Assembly: GCA_029782365.1 (NCBI GenBank)
Contig: JAKOUW010000168.1
Location: 31,514-95,513, forward strand
DNA from: Chloroflexota bacterium
GTDB lineage: Bacteria; Chloroflexota; Anaerolineae; Anaerolineales; UBA4823
Direction: 5' to 3'
DNA: 64,000 bases
The first letter of the stretch is position 1, and each line of letters starts with the position of its first letter. Shown here one piece after another: positions 51,436 to 60,728 of the stretch. A program made the translations under genes and the position numbers. Below the pieces are notes generated by a model. It had not been told where the DNA came from and ran no database searches. It was given only the letters and a program-made list of their open reading frames with translations.

Positions 51436-53904
51436 ATGCCCGAAACCCGTCGTTATTCCAAGACCAGCAGTGGAGCGGGGAACCAGTCCGGCGGCGCCCG
51501 GAAACCGGCCGCCAGGCCGGCTGCCGGGAAAGCGCCCCTGGCGCAAAAACCCACACGCCCGGCCGCCGGCGGCAAGAAAACACCCGCGCCACCCGGCCGC
51601 GCTCCGGCGCTCCAGGTAAGAAAAGGGTCGCAGGCAGGCAAGCCTTCCCTGTTCAGCCGCCTGAAGGGTCTCCTGCGCCGCAGTCCGCCGCCTGCCGCCA
51701 AAGGCCGCCCGGCCGGGCAAGCGCCCCGGCCTGCATCCCAGGGTATGTCGCTGGACCGCAAGCTGGATATCGCCGGGGTGATCATGGTCTTTATCGGCCT
51801 GCCCACCCTGCTCAGCCTGTTTTCCGCCAACCGCAGCACGTCGACCGGCGGCTGGCTGAACCTGCTCAGCCAGGCTTTCGGCTGGGGGGTGTACCTCTTC
51901 CCGGCCGGGCTGATCGCCATCGGCATGTGGCTGATCCTGCGCAATTTCAACCGCATCCCCGGCATTTCCATCGAGCGCCTGTTCGGTGTGATCCTGCTCT
52001 TTGGAAACGCCCTGGTTGTCCTGCATATTTTCGCCTTCACCAACAGCGCCCAGGAGTCGTATTACGCCGCCGAGGCCGGCCAGGGCGGCGGTTACCTGGG
52101 CGCTTTCATCTTCGAGCTGCTGCGCGGTAACCTGGGCATGGGCGGCCTGCTGATCGCCCTGGGTGCCTGGCTGGTGATCGCCCTGGCGCTGGCTTTCGAT
52201 GTGCCGGTTGCTGACCTGTTCAAGTGGCTGCCGCCGCTGATCTTGCGATTGCAGGATTGGTGGGACGATTGGCGCAGCCGCAAGTCCGAGGCGCCGCTGG
52301 CCCGCATGCCTGTCATTCAATCGCCGGCCGCCGGAGTCTCGCCTATGCCGCCTGCTGCCGGCCTGGGCGGGGCTGCCGCGGCGGCCGCCAACCCGCCGCC
52401 CGCCGGCACTCCGCCTGCCTGGGTGCTGCCGCAGATCGACCAGATTCTGGAGCCGGGCGTGGAGGGCGATCACGACGATGATTCCGATCGCCAGCGGGCG
52501 CAAATCATCGAGGAGACCCTGGCGTCCTTCGGGGCGCCGGTCAACGTCATCGAGATCAACCGCGGCCCCACCATCACGCAGTTCGGCGTGGAGCCCGATT
52601 TCATCGAAAGCCGCAGCGGCCGCATGCGCGTGCGGGTCAGCAAAATCGCCGCCCTGGCCGACGACCTGGCGCTGGCGCTTTCGGCGCGCGCCATCCGCGT
52701 CGAGGCGCCGGTGCCCGGCAAGGGGTACGTGGGCATCGAAGTGCCCAACGAGGGCTCCAACCTGGTGGCGCTGCGCGACACATTGGAAAGCGAGGCCTTC
52801 AAGCGCCTCAAGCCGCCCCTGCGCTTTGCCCTGGGACAGGATGTCGCCGGCAGCCCGGCGGCCGCCGACCTGGCCGCCATGCCGCACCTGCTGATCGCCG
52901 GCGCGACCGGCTCCGGTAAGTCGGTGGCGGTCAACGCCATCATCACCTGCTATTTGCTGAACAACACGCCTGACGATCTGCGCCTGATCATGGTGGACCC
53001 CAAGCGCGTCGAGCTGACTGGCTACAACGGCATCCCCCACCTGCTGGCGCCGGTGGTGGTGGAGATGGAGCGCGTGGTCGCCGTCTTGCAGTGGGTGCTG
53101 CGCGAGATGGACGCCCGCTACCAGAAGCTGGCCGATGCGGGCACGCGCAACATCACCGAATACAACGCCCAGGCCGCCGCCCGCAGCACCTCCCGGCTGC
53201 CGCGCCTGGTGGTGATCATCGACGAGCTGGCCGACCTGATGATGCTGGCCCCCGAAGACACCGAGCGCTCCATCACCCGCCTGGCGCAGCTGGCGCGCGC
53301 CACCGGCATCCACCTGATCCTGGCCACCCAGCGGCCGTCGGTGGAGGTGGTCACCGGCCTGATCAAAGCCAACATCCCGGCGCGCATCGCCTTTGCCGTC
53401 GCCTCGGGCATGGACAGCCGGGTGATCCTCGATCAGACTGGCGCCGAACGCCTGTTGGGGCGCGGCGATATGCTCTTCCAGGCGCCTGATTCGCCGGCGC
53501 CTATCCGCCTGCAGGGCGTCTTTGTATCGGATGTAGAAATTCAACGCCTGGTGCAGTATTGGCAGGCGCAGGCCGGCGCTGCCCCGGCCGCCGGCGCGGT
53601 CTCCAGCGCGCCTGTCGATGCTCTGCCGGCCGGCGTGCCGCTGAAGCAAATGCCGCTGTGGGAAGATACGGCCGAGGAAGAAGAAAAAGACACCCTGTAT
53701 GACGAAGCCGTTGACCTGGCGCGCCGCCAGGGGCGCGCTTCGATCTCGATGCTGCAGCGCCGCCTGCGCATCGGTTACACGCGCGCCGCCCGCCTGATCG
53801 AGAGCATGCAAGAAAAAGGCATCATCGGCGGCGAAGCCGGGCCGCAGGGCTTCGAAATCCTGGATTACGGCCCCGCCGCGCCGCCGGCAGACGCCGATGC
53901 CTGA
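51436..53904 (+). CDS. ftsK: FtsK/SpoIIIE-family DNA translocase
   Basis: The protein is 822 residues. A basic Pro/Ala/Lys-rich N-terminal segment (1-105) precedes four membrane spans (about 110-270), a Pro/Ala-rich linker and the motor. The motor has Walker A IAGATGSGKSVAVNAI near 488, RLIMVDPKRVELTGY, and VVIIDELADLMM as Walker B. The C-terminal 70 residues (about 745-815: DLARRQGRASISMLQRRLRI, then RAARLIESM) form the winged-helix gamma domain that reads chromosome-orienting sequences. Its role is chromosome dimer resolution and DNA pumping at the division septum. It is transcribed alone from a leaderless-looking promoter, with a DUF1232 gene 58 nt downstream. Confidence 0.95.
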   Translation: MPETRRYSKTSSGAGNQSGGARKPAARPAAGKAPLAQKPTRPAAGGKKTPAPPGRAPALQVRKGSQAGKPSLFSRLKGLLRRSPPPAAKGRPAGQAPRPASQGMSLDRKLDIAGVIMVFIGLPTLLSLFSANRSTSTGGWLNLLSQAFGWGVYLFPAGLIAIGMWLILRNFNRIPGISIERLFGVILLFGNALVVLHIFAFTNSAQESYYAAEAGQGGGYLGAFIFELLRGNLGMGGLLIALGAWLVIALALAFDVPVADLFKWLPPLILRLQDWWDDWRSRKSEAPLARMPVIQSPAAGVSPMPPAAGLGGAAAAAANPPPAGTPPAWVLPQIDQILEPGVEGDHDDDSDRQRAQIIEETLASFGAPVNVIEINRGPTITQFGVEPDFIESRSGRMRVRVSKIAALADDLALALSARAIRVEAPVPGKGYVGIEVPNEGSNLVALRDTLESEAFKRLKPPLRFALGQDVAGSPAAADLAAMPHLLIAGATGSGKSVAVNAIITCYLLNNTPDDLRLIMVDPKRVELTGYNGIPHLLAPVVVEMERVVAVLQWVLREMDARYQKLADAGTRNITEYNAQAAARSTSRLPRLVVIIDELADLMMLAPEDTERSITRLAQLARATGIHLILATQRPSVEVVTGLIKANIPARIAFAVASGMDSRVILDQTGAERLLGRGDMLFQAPDSPAPIRLQGVFVSDVEIQRLVQYWQAQAGAAPAAGAVSSAPVDALPAGVPLKQMPLWEDTAEEEEKDTLYDEAVDLARRQGRASISMLQRRLRIGYTRAARLIESMQEKGIIGGEAGPQGFEILDYGPAAPPADADA

Positions 53905-53962
53905 ACGGCCAATTTGCGACCCGCAGGCAGCTTTTTACGTATAACTGAGTATGGAGGCTGGT

Positions 53963-54355
53963 ATGTCCCAACAGCAGAAAAAACCTGGCAGCATCACCCC
54001 CTATGACGGCAATTTCTTCCAGATGTTCGGCGAGCGCATCCGCCTCATCCTGCGCCTGCTGGCAGACGGCCGCGTCAATCCCCTGCTCAAGCTGCTGCCC
54101 ATCGGCTCGCTGATCTACACCATCTGGCCTATCGACATTCCGGGCCCGATCGACGACGTGGCGATTTTAATGTTTGCCAATTACATGTTCGTCGAAATGT
54201 GCCCGCCAGACGTGGTGGAAGAGCACCTCAAGAACCTGCGCGACACGCCCAGCATGTTCGGCAGCTGGATGGGCGGCAAGCCTGAAAACAAACCGCCGGT
54301 GCAGGACGAAGATATTATCGACGCCGATTTTAAAGAAATAAAAAAGGACGATTAA
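53963..54355 (+). CDS. DUF1232 (YkvA-like) small membrane-associated protein
   Basis: The protein is 130 residues from the ATG at 53963, where GGAGG lies 5 nt before it; an ATG 12 nt upstream overlaps that site. The core LLPIGSLIYTIWPIDIPGP, then DDVAILMFANYM, fits the DUF1232 motif, in which a hydrophobic hairpin contains a conserved Pro-Ile/Leu-Asp-Pro-like turn. The tail is acidic (EDIIDADFKEIKKDD). Function is unknown for the family. The stop overlaps the next ATG by one base (TAATG), so it is translationally coupled to the sugar dehydrogenase gene. Confidence 0.82.
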   Translation: MSQQQKKPGSITPYDGNFFQMFGERIRLILRLLADGRVNPLLKLLPIGSLIYTIWPIDIPGPIDDVAILMFANYMFVEMCPPDVVEEHLKNLRDTPSMFGSWMGGKPENKPPVQDEDIIDADFKEIKKDD

Positions 54356-55704
54356 TGGTCAGAAAGCTCTGGTTGTTTGCCAGCCTGCTCGCCCTGCTGG
54401 CGGCTTGCCGCGCAGTCGCGCCGATCACCACCGCCGCCCCCACTCAACCCGTCGCCACCCCCTACTCCGCCGCCCTGCCTTCTCCAACCATTACCCGGGC
54501 CGCCCCGGCGCTCACGCCCGCTGCCTCGCCAACCTCTGCTTCACCGGCAGAGCCATCTCCAACCGAGACGACCGCGCCGCTGCCATCGGAGACGCCCGCT
54601 CATCAGGAGGCCGCCAGCCTGCCCGACCCGGCGGGGTACGCCTGGCAGCCCGTTTATGCCGGCCTGCAGTTCCCGCTGTTCATCGGCGGGGCCGGCGACG
54701 GCTCGGATGCGGTCTATATCGTCCAGCAGTCGGGGCAGATTCGCCTAGCGCGCCAGGGGCAGGTGCTGGACCAGCCGTTCCTGGACATCAGCGACCGCAC
54801 CAGCCTGCCGAGCGCGGCCAACTACTACGGCGAGCGCGGCCTGCTGGGGCTGGCTTTTCACCCGGATTACGCCCGGAACGGCTATTTTTATGTCAACTAC
54901 ACCGACCGCCGCGGCAACACGGTCATCGCCCGCTTCCAACGCCAGGCTGCCAACCCCGACCTGGCTGACCCGTCCAGCGAGCAGCGCCTGCTGCAGGTGA
55001 ACCAGCCTTACCCCAACCACAACGGCGGCATGCTGGCCTTCGGGCCGGACGGCGACCTGTACATCGGCCTGGGCGACGGCGGCTCCGCCGGCGACCCGCT
55101 CAACAATGCCCAATCCACCGACACCTTGCTGGGCAAGCTCCTGCGCATCGACGTCGACCGCGGCGACCCATACGCCATCCCGTCCGGCAACCCCTTCGCC
55201 GGCGGCGGAGAGAAGCCCGAGATTTGGGCCTACGGCCTGCGCAATCCCTGGCGCTTCACCTTCGACACGCTGACGCACGACCTGTACATCGGAGATGTCG
55301 GCCAGGCCAATTGGGAAGAAATCGACTACCTGCCGGCCGGCAGCCCGGGCGGCGCCAATTTCGGCTGGCGCTACCGCGAGGGCACCCACAGCTACAATGG
55401 GGACCCGCCGGCTGGCGCGAACCTGACTGGGCCGGTGGCCGAATACGCCCACGGTCCGGGCTGTTCCGTCACGGGCGGGGTGGTGGCGCGCAGCCCCGGC
55501 CTGCCTGCCTGGCAGGGCGTTTTCCTGTACGGCGATTACTGCAGCGGGCAGGTGTGGGGCCTGCTGCGCCGGGCGGACGGCAGTTGGCAAAACGAGCTGT
55601 TGTTCGACAGCGGCCTGCACATTTCCTCCTTCGGCCAAAATGACGCCGGCGATGTCTTCGTGGTGGATTACGCCGGCAGCGTCTACCGCCTGGCGGCGAA
55701 ATGA
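54355..55704 (+). CDS. Lipoprotein PQQ-type (soluble aldose) sugar dehydrogenase
   Basis: The protein is 449 residues. A lipoprotein signal (LFASLLALLAAC, Cys at about residue 17) is followed by a low-complexity Thr/Pro/Ala linker (about 20-90) and a six-bladed GSDH-type beta-propeller. Markers are ERGLLGLAFHPDYARNGYFY, NHNGGMLAFGPDGDLYIGLG with the His-containing active-site strand, YGLRNPWRFTFD, and GDVGQANWEEIDYL. The family oxidises aldoses with PQQ on the outer face of the membrane. No PQQ synthesis gene is in the window. It is coupled to the preceding DUF1232 gene. Confidence 0.9.
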   Translation: MVRKLWLFASLLALLAACRAVAPITTAAPTQPVATPYSAALPSPTITRAAPALTPAASPTSASPAEPSPTETTAPLPSETPAHQEAASLPDPAGYAWQPVYAGLQFPLFIGGAGDGSDAVYIVQQSGQIRLARQGQVLDQPFLDISDRTSLPSAANYYGERGLLGLAFHPDYARNGYFYVNYTDRRGNTVIARFQRQAANPDLADPSSEQRLLQVNQPYPNHNGGMLAFGPDGDLYIGLGDGGSAGDPLNNAQSTDTLLGKLLRIDVDRGDPYAIPSGNPFAGGGEKPEIWAYGLRNPWRFTFDTLTHDLYIGDVGQANWEEIDYLPAGSPGGANFGWRYREGTHSYNGDPPAGANLTGPVAEYAHGPGCSVTGGVVARSPGLPAWQGVFLYGDYCSGQVWGLLRRADGSWQNELLFDSGLHISSFGQNDAGDVFVVDYAGSVYRLAAK

Positions 55705-55815
55705 GAGAAACTGAACGGGCTGATCGGAAAATTATGCTGGCCGTGCTCATCCGGCAGGCTGGCCGAGATGGTAGAACAAAATAGTGGCTATCTCGCTGAC
55801 CGTGCGAGCGTGGCA

Positions 55816-56988
55816 TTAAGGGGTGGAACCGCTTTCTCGCAGATCAGGATGCCGTTTTCTTTGCACACTGGCTCGACAAGAAGCGCAAGGGCCGGGAGGA
55901 TATGTATCCGTCCACCTCGAGTTCATGCCTACAAACTTAATATAATCCTCCGAATACTGCCTGGTATATTGATACTTCGTCGGCAGGCTTGGGTTTGTGG
56001 AGTAGCGAATTTCCCCAAATGCCTTATACAACTGCTTCGTCACGCTTCCCCCACTCACATCCGCACTCACGCTCGTGCTGCCCGGACATTGCAAAGCAAT
56101 GTCATGGTCGCCAAACAGGTAGCGCACGCCCACGCTTGTGCGCAGCGCCACGCGTTGCGATCCGGCATAATAATACTTAGTCGCGCTCCCGCCCGATACT
56201 TCGTAGTAGTTCTTGACGAAATAGGTGGTGGTTGCCGTGGTGGCCGTCAGCACCTGCTTCACCCGCAACCCGTCTCCATCATAGCCAAACGCAGCAATGG
56301 ATGTCCCATTCTGGAGCACTTTCACCAGCCGGTTTTCGGCGTCATACACCAGGTTGTACGTAAGCACTTCCTGCAGGCTGACGTTGTCGAAGTCCAGCCA
56401 GCCCGACACGCCCTCCACCCGCAGCTCCAGCCGCACCGAGGCGGCGTTGGCCGGGGTCATCAGCCGCCCGCCCACCTGCTGCCAGGTCAGGCTGCTGCTC
56501 TCCGCTGTGCCGGTGTAGACATCCTTGTACCCGATGTAGGCGCTGCCCGCCGTGTAGTACAGGGCGCGCACGTGCCAGCCCCCGGCGCTGTCCGCCGCAT
56601 CCAGCTTGCCGTTCACCCAGGCGTACAGGTCGTATTGCTTATTCCCGCTCACCGCGATGCTCGCCGACTGCAGCGCACCGCTCGCCAGGTTGCCGATGGC
56701 GCTGGCGTAGCTGCCGCTGTACGGGCTGCTCGCCTCAACAGCCAATCTGCGGCCGCCTTTGTCCACTCCAACCTCGATGCCCTCAAGATCGGCAGGGATT
56801 AGATAGCCATCCCCTTGGGCGTCAAGAAAAAACCAATCCCGCTGCCGCTTTCCTCTCAACCATCCTCGCCTGCCTGAAACGCTTGCGATTGAGCCAGAGC
56901 TTTTCCCTGTAACCCATCCTGGGATGTTTTGACGCGCTGGCTGCCTGCCAAACCGCTTCTTGCGGGCAGTTTTATCCCCTCCGGCCAC
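55816..56988 (-). pseudogene. RHS cassette 1, broken at both ends
   Basis: The open frame is 390 residues but only about 85-345 match the other RHS copies. This part has a carbohydrate-binding-like domain beginning ASSPYSGSYASAIGN, then RHS/YD repeats (NLVYDAENRLVKVLQNGT, FGYDGDGLRVKQVL) and part of the core (STSVSADVSGGSVTKQLYKA). The match ends at KYQYTRQYSED, just before the core domain would continue to its toxin tip; what follows is unrelated. A 19-nt palindrome has been added within the core, giving an extra DIALQCPG. The N-terminal 84 residues have no counterpart in the other copies. It is nearly identical in DNA to cassette 3. It is probably a silent remnant. Confidence 0.75.
56085..56103. 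repeat. 19-nt palindrome inserted in RHS cassette 1
   Basis: GACATTGCAAAGCAATGTC has 8-bp arms around AAA. The other two RHS copies lack it: where they read LFGDHLGSTSV this copy reads LFGDHDIALQCPGSTSV. It therefore looks like a small in-frame insertion. Confidence 0.65.
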
Positions 56989-57339
56989 TCAGTCAAGGGT
57001 GCGCCGCTCCTGCGGGGCGCTCGCATCCCTGTCGGGACGGCTGCACCGCCCTTGACTGGGGCCCGGCCTGCGACCAGAAGCTCCGCAATATAAAGCGGTT
57101 TGGCCTAATCCGTTTGCTCGCATCCTCTTTTTCATCCGCGCTTTATTTCCTATTGACTTCCCATTACATCTGTAGGTCAGGGTCTTGTTGGCTATGCAAA
57201 AGTGGGCGGTGCTTAATCTGTTCATTTTTCCCCAGCCTGTTGGAAGTTTTAGAAGGCTAAGGTGCTGCTACCTTCCGTGGATTTGACTTGGCAAAGGCCG
57301 TTTTTTGGCTGGCAATTTGCGAAAAAGTCTAACACATTT
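56989..57339. other. Non-coding patch with nested inverted repeats
   Basis: CAGTCAAGGG (56990-56999) mirrors CCCTTGACTG (57049-57058); inside it lie GCGCC/GGCGC and TCCC/GGGA pairs, giving a multi-branched fold. A 78-codon frame runs leftward across it but its composition is that of the repeat and I do not treat it as a gene. The rest, to 57339, is plain intergenic DNA after the lipoprotein gene. Confidence 0.55.
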
Positions 57340-58272
57340 TTAAGGGTACACATCTTGGCTAAAGGTAATACAAGCCTTCTTAGGATCGCCAATCATCAAT
57401 TGAGAAAACTGATCTACCGTTAACGAAGTTGCCTTCTCTAGTGGTATAGTTTCAAACGAAGGTGAGTGCGGCGGATTACGCCCCATCCAAAGTCGAACAA
57501 AATAAAAGGGGGCCGTCAATGGGCAAAACTGCTTGAGGTTTATGTCAACACCTCTATAAGCAACGATCAAGTCAGATGAAGCAAAATACATAATCATGTT
57601 GATAGTAATGCGTTGCTGCCAATCAAACGCAAATTGCACTTGCGAAGGGCTACCATACCGTTTGATCAACGTTTCAGGGGAATAAGCAATCCACTCTCGC
57701 GTGCTTCCTTCTCTTGGAGTGCGGATATCTGGGTTTACAACGATATCCTTTACCGAATTGTTAGATATATAGAGGGTTACACTGGAAGGATGGCCACTGC
57801 CAGAGTCATATGAAATCGTGTAAAAATACATTCCTGAACTCGGTGTATTGTGATCCATGCCTTCAAAGGAGGTAAAGCCCAACTGACTGAAGAAAATTCT
57901 GGCTTCGTCGAAAGACGTTTTTTCCGGGACGATACCCCAGAAACATGGGACATCGCAATTCATCGGTTTCTGTAATAAGGGTTCGATCGTCGCCCTGGCT
58001 ACATCAGGTTCCAATGTGTCAACCGCCATCAGGGTGATGGTTGGTGAAGGAGTAGCAGTGAACGGTATAGCTGTTGCCGTTGGTATAGGGGTTCCCGTAT
58101 CAGAGATTGCTCGCGTCAGCGACGATGTAGGAATATTCGTCGCAGTTGCCGAGAGTATTTTCGTAGGATATAGAGATTGTACAACCTGTACTGTTGGCTT
58201 TGCTGGCGCACATCCAGCCAAAGTGAAGAACAGTATCAAGAAAAGAGATATCCAAGATAACCGTTTCATCAT
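57340..58272 (-). CDS. Lipoprotein, candidate immunity protein for RHS cassette 2
   Basis: The protein is 310 residues. A lipoprotein signal (LFLILFFTLAGC) precedes a Thr/Ser/Pro-rich linker (about 25-85) and a domain of about 220 residues with four Cys (MNCDVPCFWG and two later) and many aromatic residues. No characterised family was recognised. It starts 32 nt after the RHS cassette 2 tip, in the same direction and with the same low GC content. That is the arrangement expected for a toxin and its immunity gene. A surface lipoprotein would fit protection against an extracellular metallopeptidase. The role is inference from position. Confidence 0.75.
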   Translation of the reverse strand: MMKRLSWISLFLILFFTLAGCAPAKPTVQVVQSLYPTKILSATATNIPTSSLTRAISDTGTPIPTATAIPFTATPSPTITLMAVDTLEPDVARATIEPLLQKPMNCDVPCFWGIVPEKTSFDEARIFFSQLGFTSFEGMDHNTPSSGMYFYTISYDSGSGHPSSVTLYISNNSVKDIVVNPDIRTPREGSTREWIAYSPETLIKRYGSPSQVQFAFDWQQRITINMIMYFASSDLIVAYRGVDINLKQFCPLTAPFYFVRLWMGRNPPHSPSFETIPLEKATSLTVDQFSQLMIGDPKKACITFSQDVYP

Positions 58273-58304
58273 CGTGTTCTTTCCAATTCTTTTAGATTCA
58301 AGAA

Positions 58305-59398
58305 TTAGCGATATGGAGCAAGCGATCCATCTACGAAGTTATACATTTCCTGTCCTGCTGGTTGAGAAACGTCGATATTGTCAGTAAGATAATTGGCAAA
58401 AGCATCTGCCCAGTACTCATAAGTATCATAATCTTCACCCATGGGCAATGCTTGTACTGGTTCTCCGGACTGATCCACAAGAAGAGTACTGTCAACATAA
58501 CCGTCTCTGGTCCAATTTGGATTATTAGGTGCATAACCGCGATCAGCTTTGAGTTGCCCAGAAAACTCTTTTGCTGTGGTTGGCACCATGTCTAATAAAT
58601 GTCCTGTTTCATGTATAAAATTAATGAGCGGAATTCTTAAACTTACACTAGACGAATAAAATATTACTCCTGTGCTGTTTGTTATGCCATGATAACAATT
58701 GTACGGGCCGTTGTTACCTGAACATTGGCCTTGTGACGCCATTGAAAATGTTGTTCCACGGACCATTTGTTTAAGGTGACCGTTAAGTTTTTTATCGACC
58801 ATATTCAGGCCTATGAAAGCAGTTTCCAAGTTCGTATTACTCCATTTTATTTTTTCGCCATCCTGCATCTTTATTCCAAACTTTCCCAGAATCATCATTT
58901 TCCAAGTATCTTCGGTGCTCAATCGGTAGTAGCCTGGCGCGCGATACCACCCCTGTGCGTTATAACAATTGCCGTCCTCATCACAAGCTTCATGGCCTGA
59001 TGGATCCCGGTATCTCAAAGGGTTATTGAGCATCCCCGCATAACGATCCCAGGCAGCCGGGTTGCTTGCCCCAGGCACAATAGTATCTGCCGAGGAGAAG
59101 CGTCCCAAAACCGGGTCAAACCAGCGCGCATTGTAGAACATTAGCCCAAAATCGCCCATGTTCGAATACTGTCCGGTATATTGATACTTCGTCGGCAGGC
59201 TGCCCGAGGTAAATCTTGTCTCTCCAAATGCCTTGTACAACTGCTTCGTCACGCTCCCCCCGCTCACATCAGCGCTTACACTCGTGCTGCCCAGGTGGTC
59301 GCCAAACAGGTAGCGCACACCCACACTGCTGCGCAGTGCCACGCGCTGGCTGCCCAAATAGTAGTATTTCGTCGCCGCCGAGCCGGAGATTTCATAAT
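58305..59398 (-). pseudogene. RHS cassette 2: core with HExxH metallopeptidase tip, 5' end cut by IS982
   Basis: The cassette begins in mid-repeat (YYEISGSAATKYYYLGSQRV) exactly at the IS982 end, so its N-terminal part is lost. A frame continues into the IS from 59612 and might still be expressed. The RHS core runs to NPLRYRDPSGHEACDEDGNC. The tip of about 215 residues is unlike that of cassette 3. It has INFIHETGHLLD, a true HExxH zinc site, and YEYWADAFANYL, whose Glu is a likely third ligand. The predicted activity is a zinc metallopeptidase. The tip is much richer in A+T than the core. A lipoprotein gene follows after 32 nt. Confidence 0.85.
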
Positions 59399-60398
59399 AG
59401 GGTCTTATGCTAGTTGACAAAAAGTCCTCTATCGCTATATTTGGAAGTTGCGACACCCAAAAGCGACGGAGGACAATCCCAATGATAAACAATTTTTCGG
59501 ATTTTTGCTTGTGAATTTTTGTAATCGTGGATGATATTTGGAAACAAATCGCTCCTATGTTTGATCGACCAGGGCCGGAACCAGTTTGCAGTGACAGCGA
59601 GCTGATCAGCATGACGATGATCGGCGAATGCCGTGGCTGGAATCTGGAAACAGAGATGTTGAGTCAGTGGCGCGAATATCCGGATATGTTTCCCAATGTG
59701 CCAACCCAAAGCCGCTTCAATCGTCGCCGACGCAACCTGATGAATGCCTTCAACTTGATCCGCAAAACCATCCTGAAAAGCCTGGATCTCGTCCAGGATC
59801 GGGAATGTGTGATTGACAGCTTGCCTTTGCCAGTCGTGCAATTTTATCTGGTTCCTGGATCCACAGGCGACTGGAAAGCCTTTGGCGCGACTTTTGGCAA
59901 AGTGCCTTCGAAAAAACAGACAGTTTTCGGTTTCAAGCTGCATCTGCTCATCACCTTGGGCGGCTTGATCCTCGATTTCGAACTGGCGCCTGCCAACGTC
60001 AGCGATTTGGAGGTGGGATTTGAAATGCTTTGCGAACATACGGATCTGAGCGTTCTGGGTGATAAAGCTTACATCAGCGCCAACAAAGCTGCTGAGCTTT
60101 TCGACAACCAGCGCATCCGCTTGATAACGCTGCCTCGCCGCAACCAGAAAATGCAAATGCCCGTCGAACAGCGCACGTTTCTCAATGGCGTGCGCCAGAT
60201 CATTGAAACCGTCAACCACCAGCTTTCGGAGATATTCCAGATTGAGATCAATCACACTCATACCTTCTGGGGCTTGTGTACCAGGCTTTATTCCAAATTG
60301 ACCGCTCATACCTTGTGCATTTACATCAATCGCTTGTTGGGTAAGCCGGATTTCTTGCAAATCAAGACCCTGGCTTTTCCCAATTAGCTTAAGACCCT
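59399..60398 (+). mobile_element. IS982-family insertion sequence
   Basis: The element is about 1000 bp. Terminal inverted repeats AGGGTCTTATGCTAGTT (59399-59415) and, as reverse complement, AGGGTCTTAAGCTAATT (60382-60398) match at 15 of 17 positions. It holds one transposase gene. AAT flanks both ends and may be a target duplication. It separates RHS cassette 2 from an IS3 remnant, and both neighbours are truncated at its ends. Confidence 0.9.
59527..60387 (+). CDS. IS982-family transposase
   Basis: The protein is 286 residues, the family's normal length, starting at a GTG (MDDIWKQ). The DDE catalytic residues are seen in CVIDSLPLPV, VLGDKAYIS and IETVNHQLSE. FNRRRRNLMNAFNLIR and KQTVFGFKLHLLITLGGL match IS982 transposases. 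It appears intact, so the element may still move. No frameshift is visible. It reads opposite to the RHS cassettes around it. Confidence 0.92.
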   Translation: MDDIWKQIAPMFDRPGPEPVCSDSELISMTMIGECRGWNLETEMLSQWREYPDMFPNVPTQSRFNRRRRNLMNAFNLIRKTILKSLDLVQDRECVIDSLPLPVVQFYLVPGSTGDWKAFGATFGKVPSKKQTVFGFKLHLLITLGGLILDFELAPANVSDLEVGFEMLCEHTDLSVLGDKAYISANKAAELFDNQRIRLITLPRRNQKMQMPVEQRTFLNGVRQIIETVNHQLSEIFQIEINHTHTFWGLCTRLYSKLTAHTLCIYINRLLGKPDFLQIKTLAFPN

Positions 60399-60661
60399 AA
60401 TACTTTTTTTGCCATGTCCAACTGCAACGTCAACCGCCCAATCATCCGCTCCAGTTCCGCTATTTCCTTTTCATGTTCTTTCGGCTCGGGTTTCTCAAAC
60501 ACCTGCTTGGCGCGTTCCAAAAATTCTTGCTTCCACCTCGACAACACCGTGTCTTTGATCTGGTATTCCCGGCTGGCTTCCATCAAGCCTTTTTTACCTG
60601 TGATCATCTCCAGCACAACCTTGGTCTTAAATTCCGCACTGAACTTCCTTCGATCTGGCAT
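60389..60661 (-). pseudogene. IS3-family OrfA (HTH) fragment
   Basis: From the ATG at 60661 (GGAAGAGG upstream) it encodes about 90 residues. The helix-turn-helix of IS3 OrfA is present (FSAEFKTKVVLEMITGKKG, EASREYQIKDTVLSRWK), followed by a leucine-zipper helix (EIAELERMIGRLTLQLDMAKKVL). The last residues and the stop come from the IS982 terminal repeat, so the 3' end and the whole OrfB are missing. The IS3 left end (TGTAGTGGTGCGG on the minus strand) lies near 60728, directly against the stop codon of the next lipoprotein gene. Confidence 0.85.
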
Positions 60662-60728
60662 TCTGAACCTCTTCCTTGGAGTGTTCCCCACCCCTTTGGG
60701 TTGTGTCCAGTTTTTCCGCACCACTACA
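60399..60728 (-). mobile_element. IS3-family remnant (left end only)
   Basis: It extends from the IS3 left end near 60728 to the IS982 insertion at 60398. It keeps the terminal TGTAGTGGTGCGG and OrfA but has lost OrfB and the right end, presumably in a deletion linked to IS982. It cannot transpose on its own. Confidence 0.7.

Noticed and set aside
51421..53811. Leftward frame of 796 codons
   Set aside because: It is the antisense of ftsK, with low-complexity Arg/Gly/His composition.
56989..57225. Leftward frame of 78 codons
   Set aside because: It translates the nested inverted repeats; Arg/Pro-rich ends are typical of repeat DNA and no ribosome binding site is present.
59410..60360. Leftward frame of 316 codons
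   Set aside because: It is antisense to the IS982 transposase, whose DDE residues are on the plus strand.
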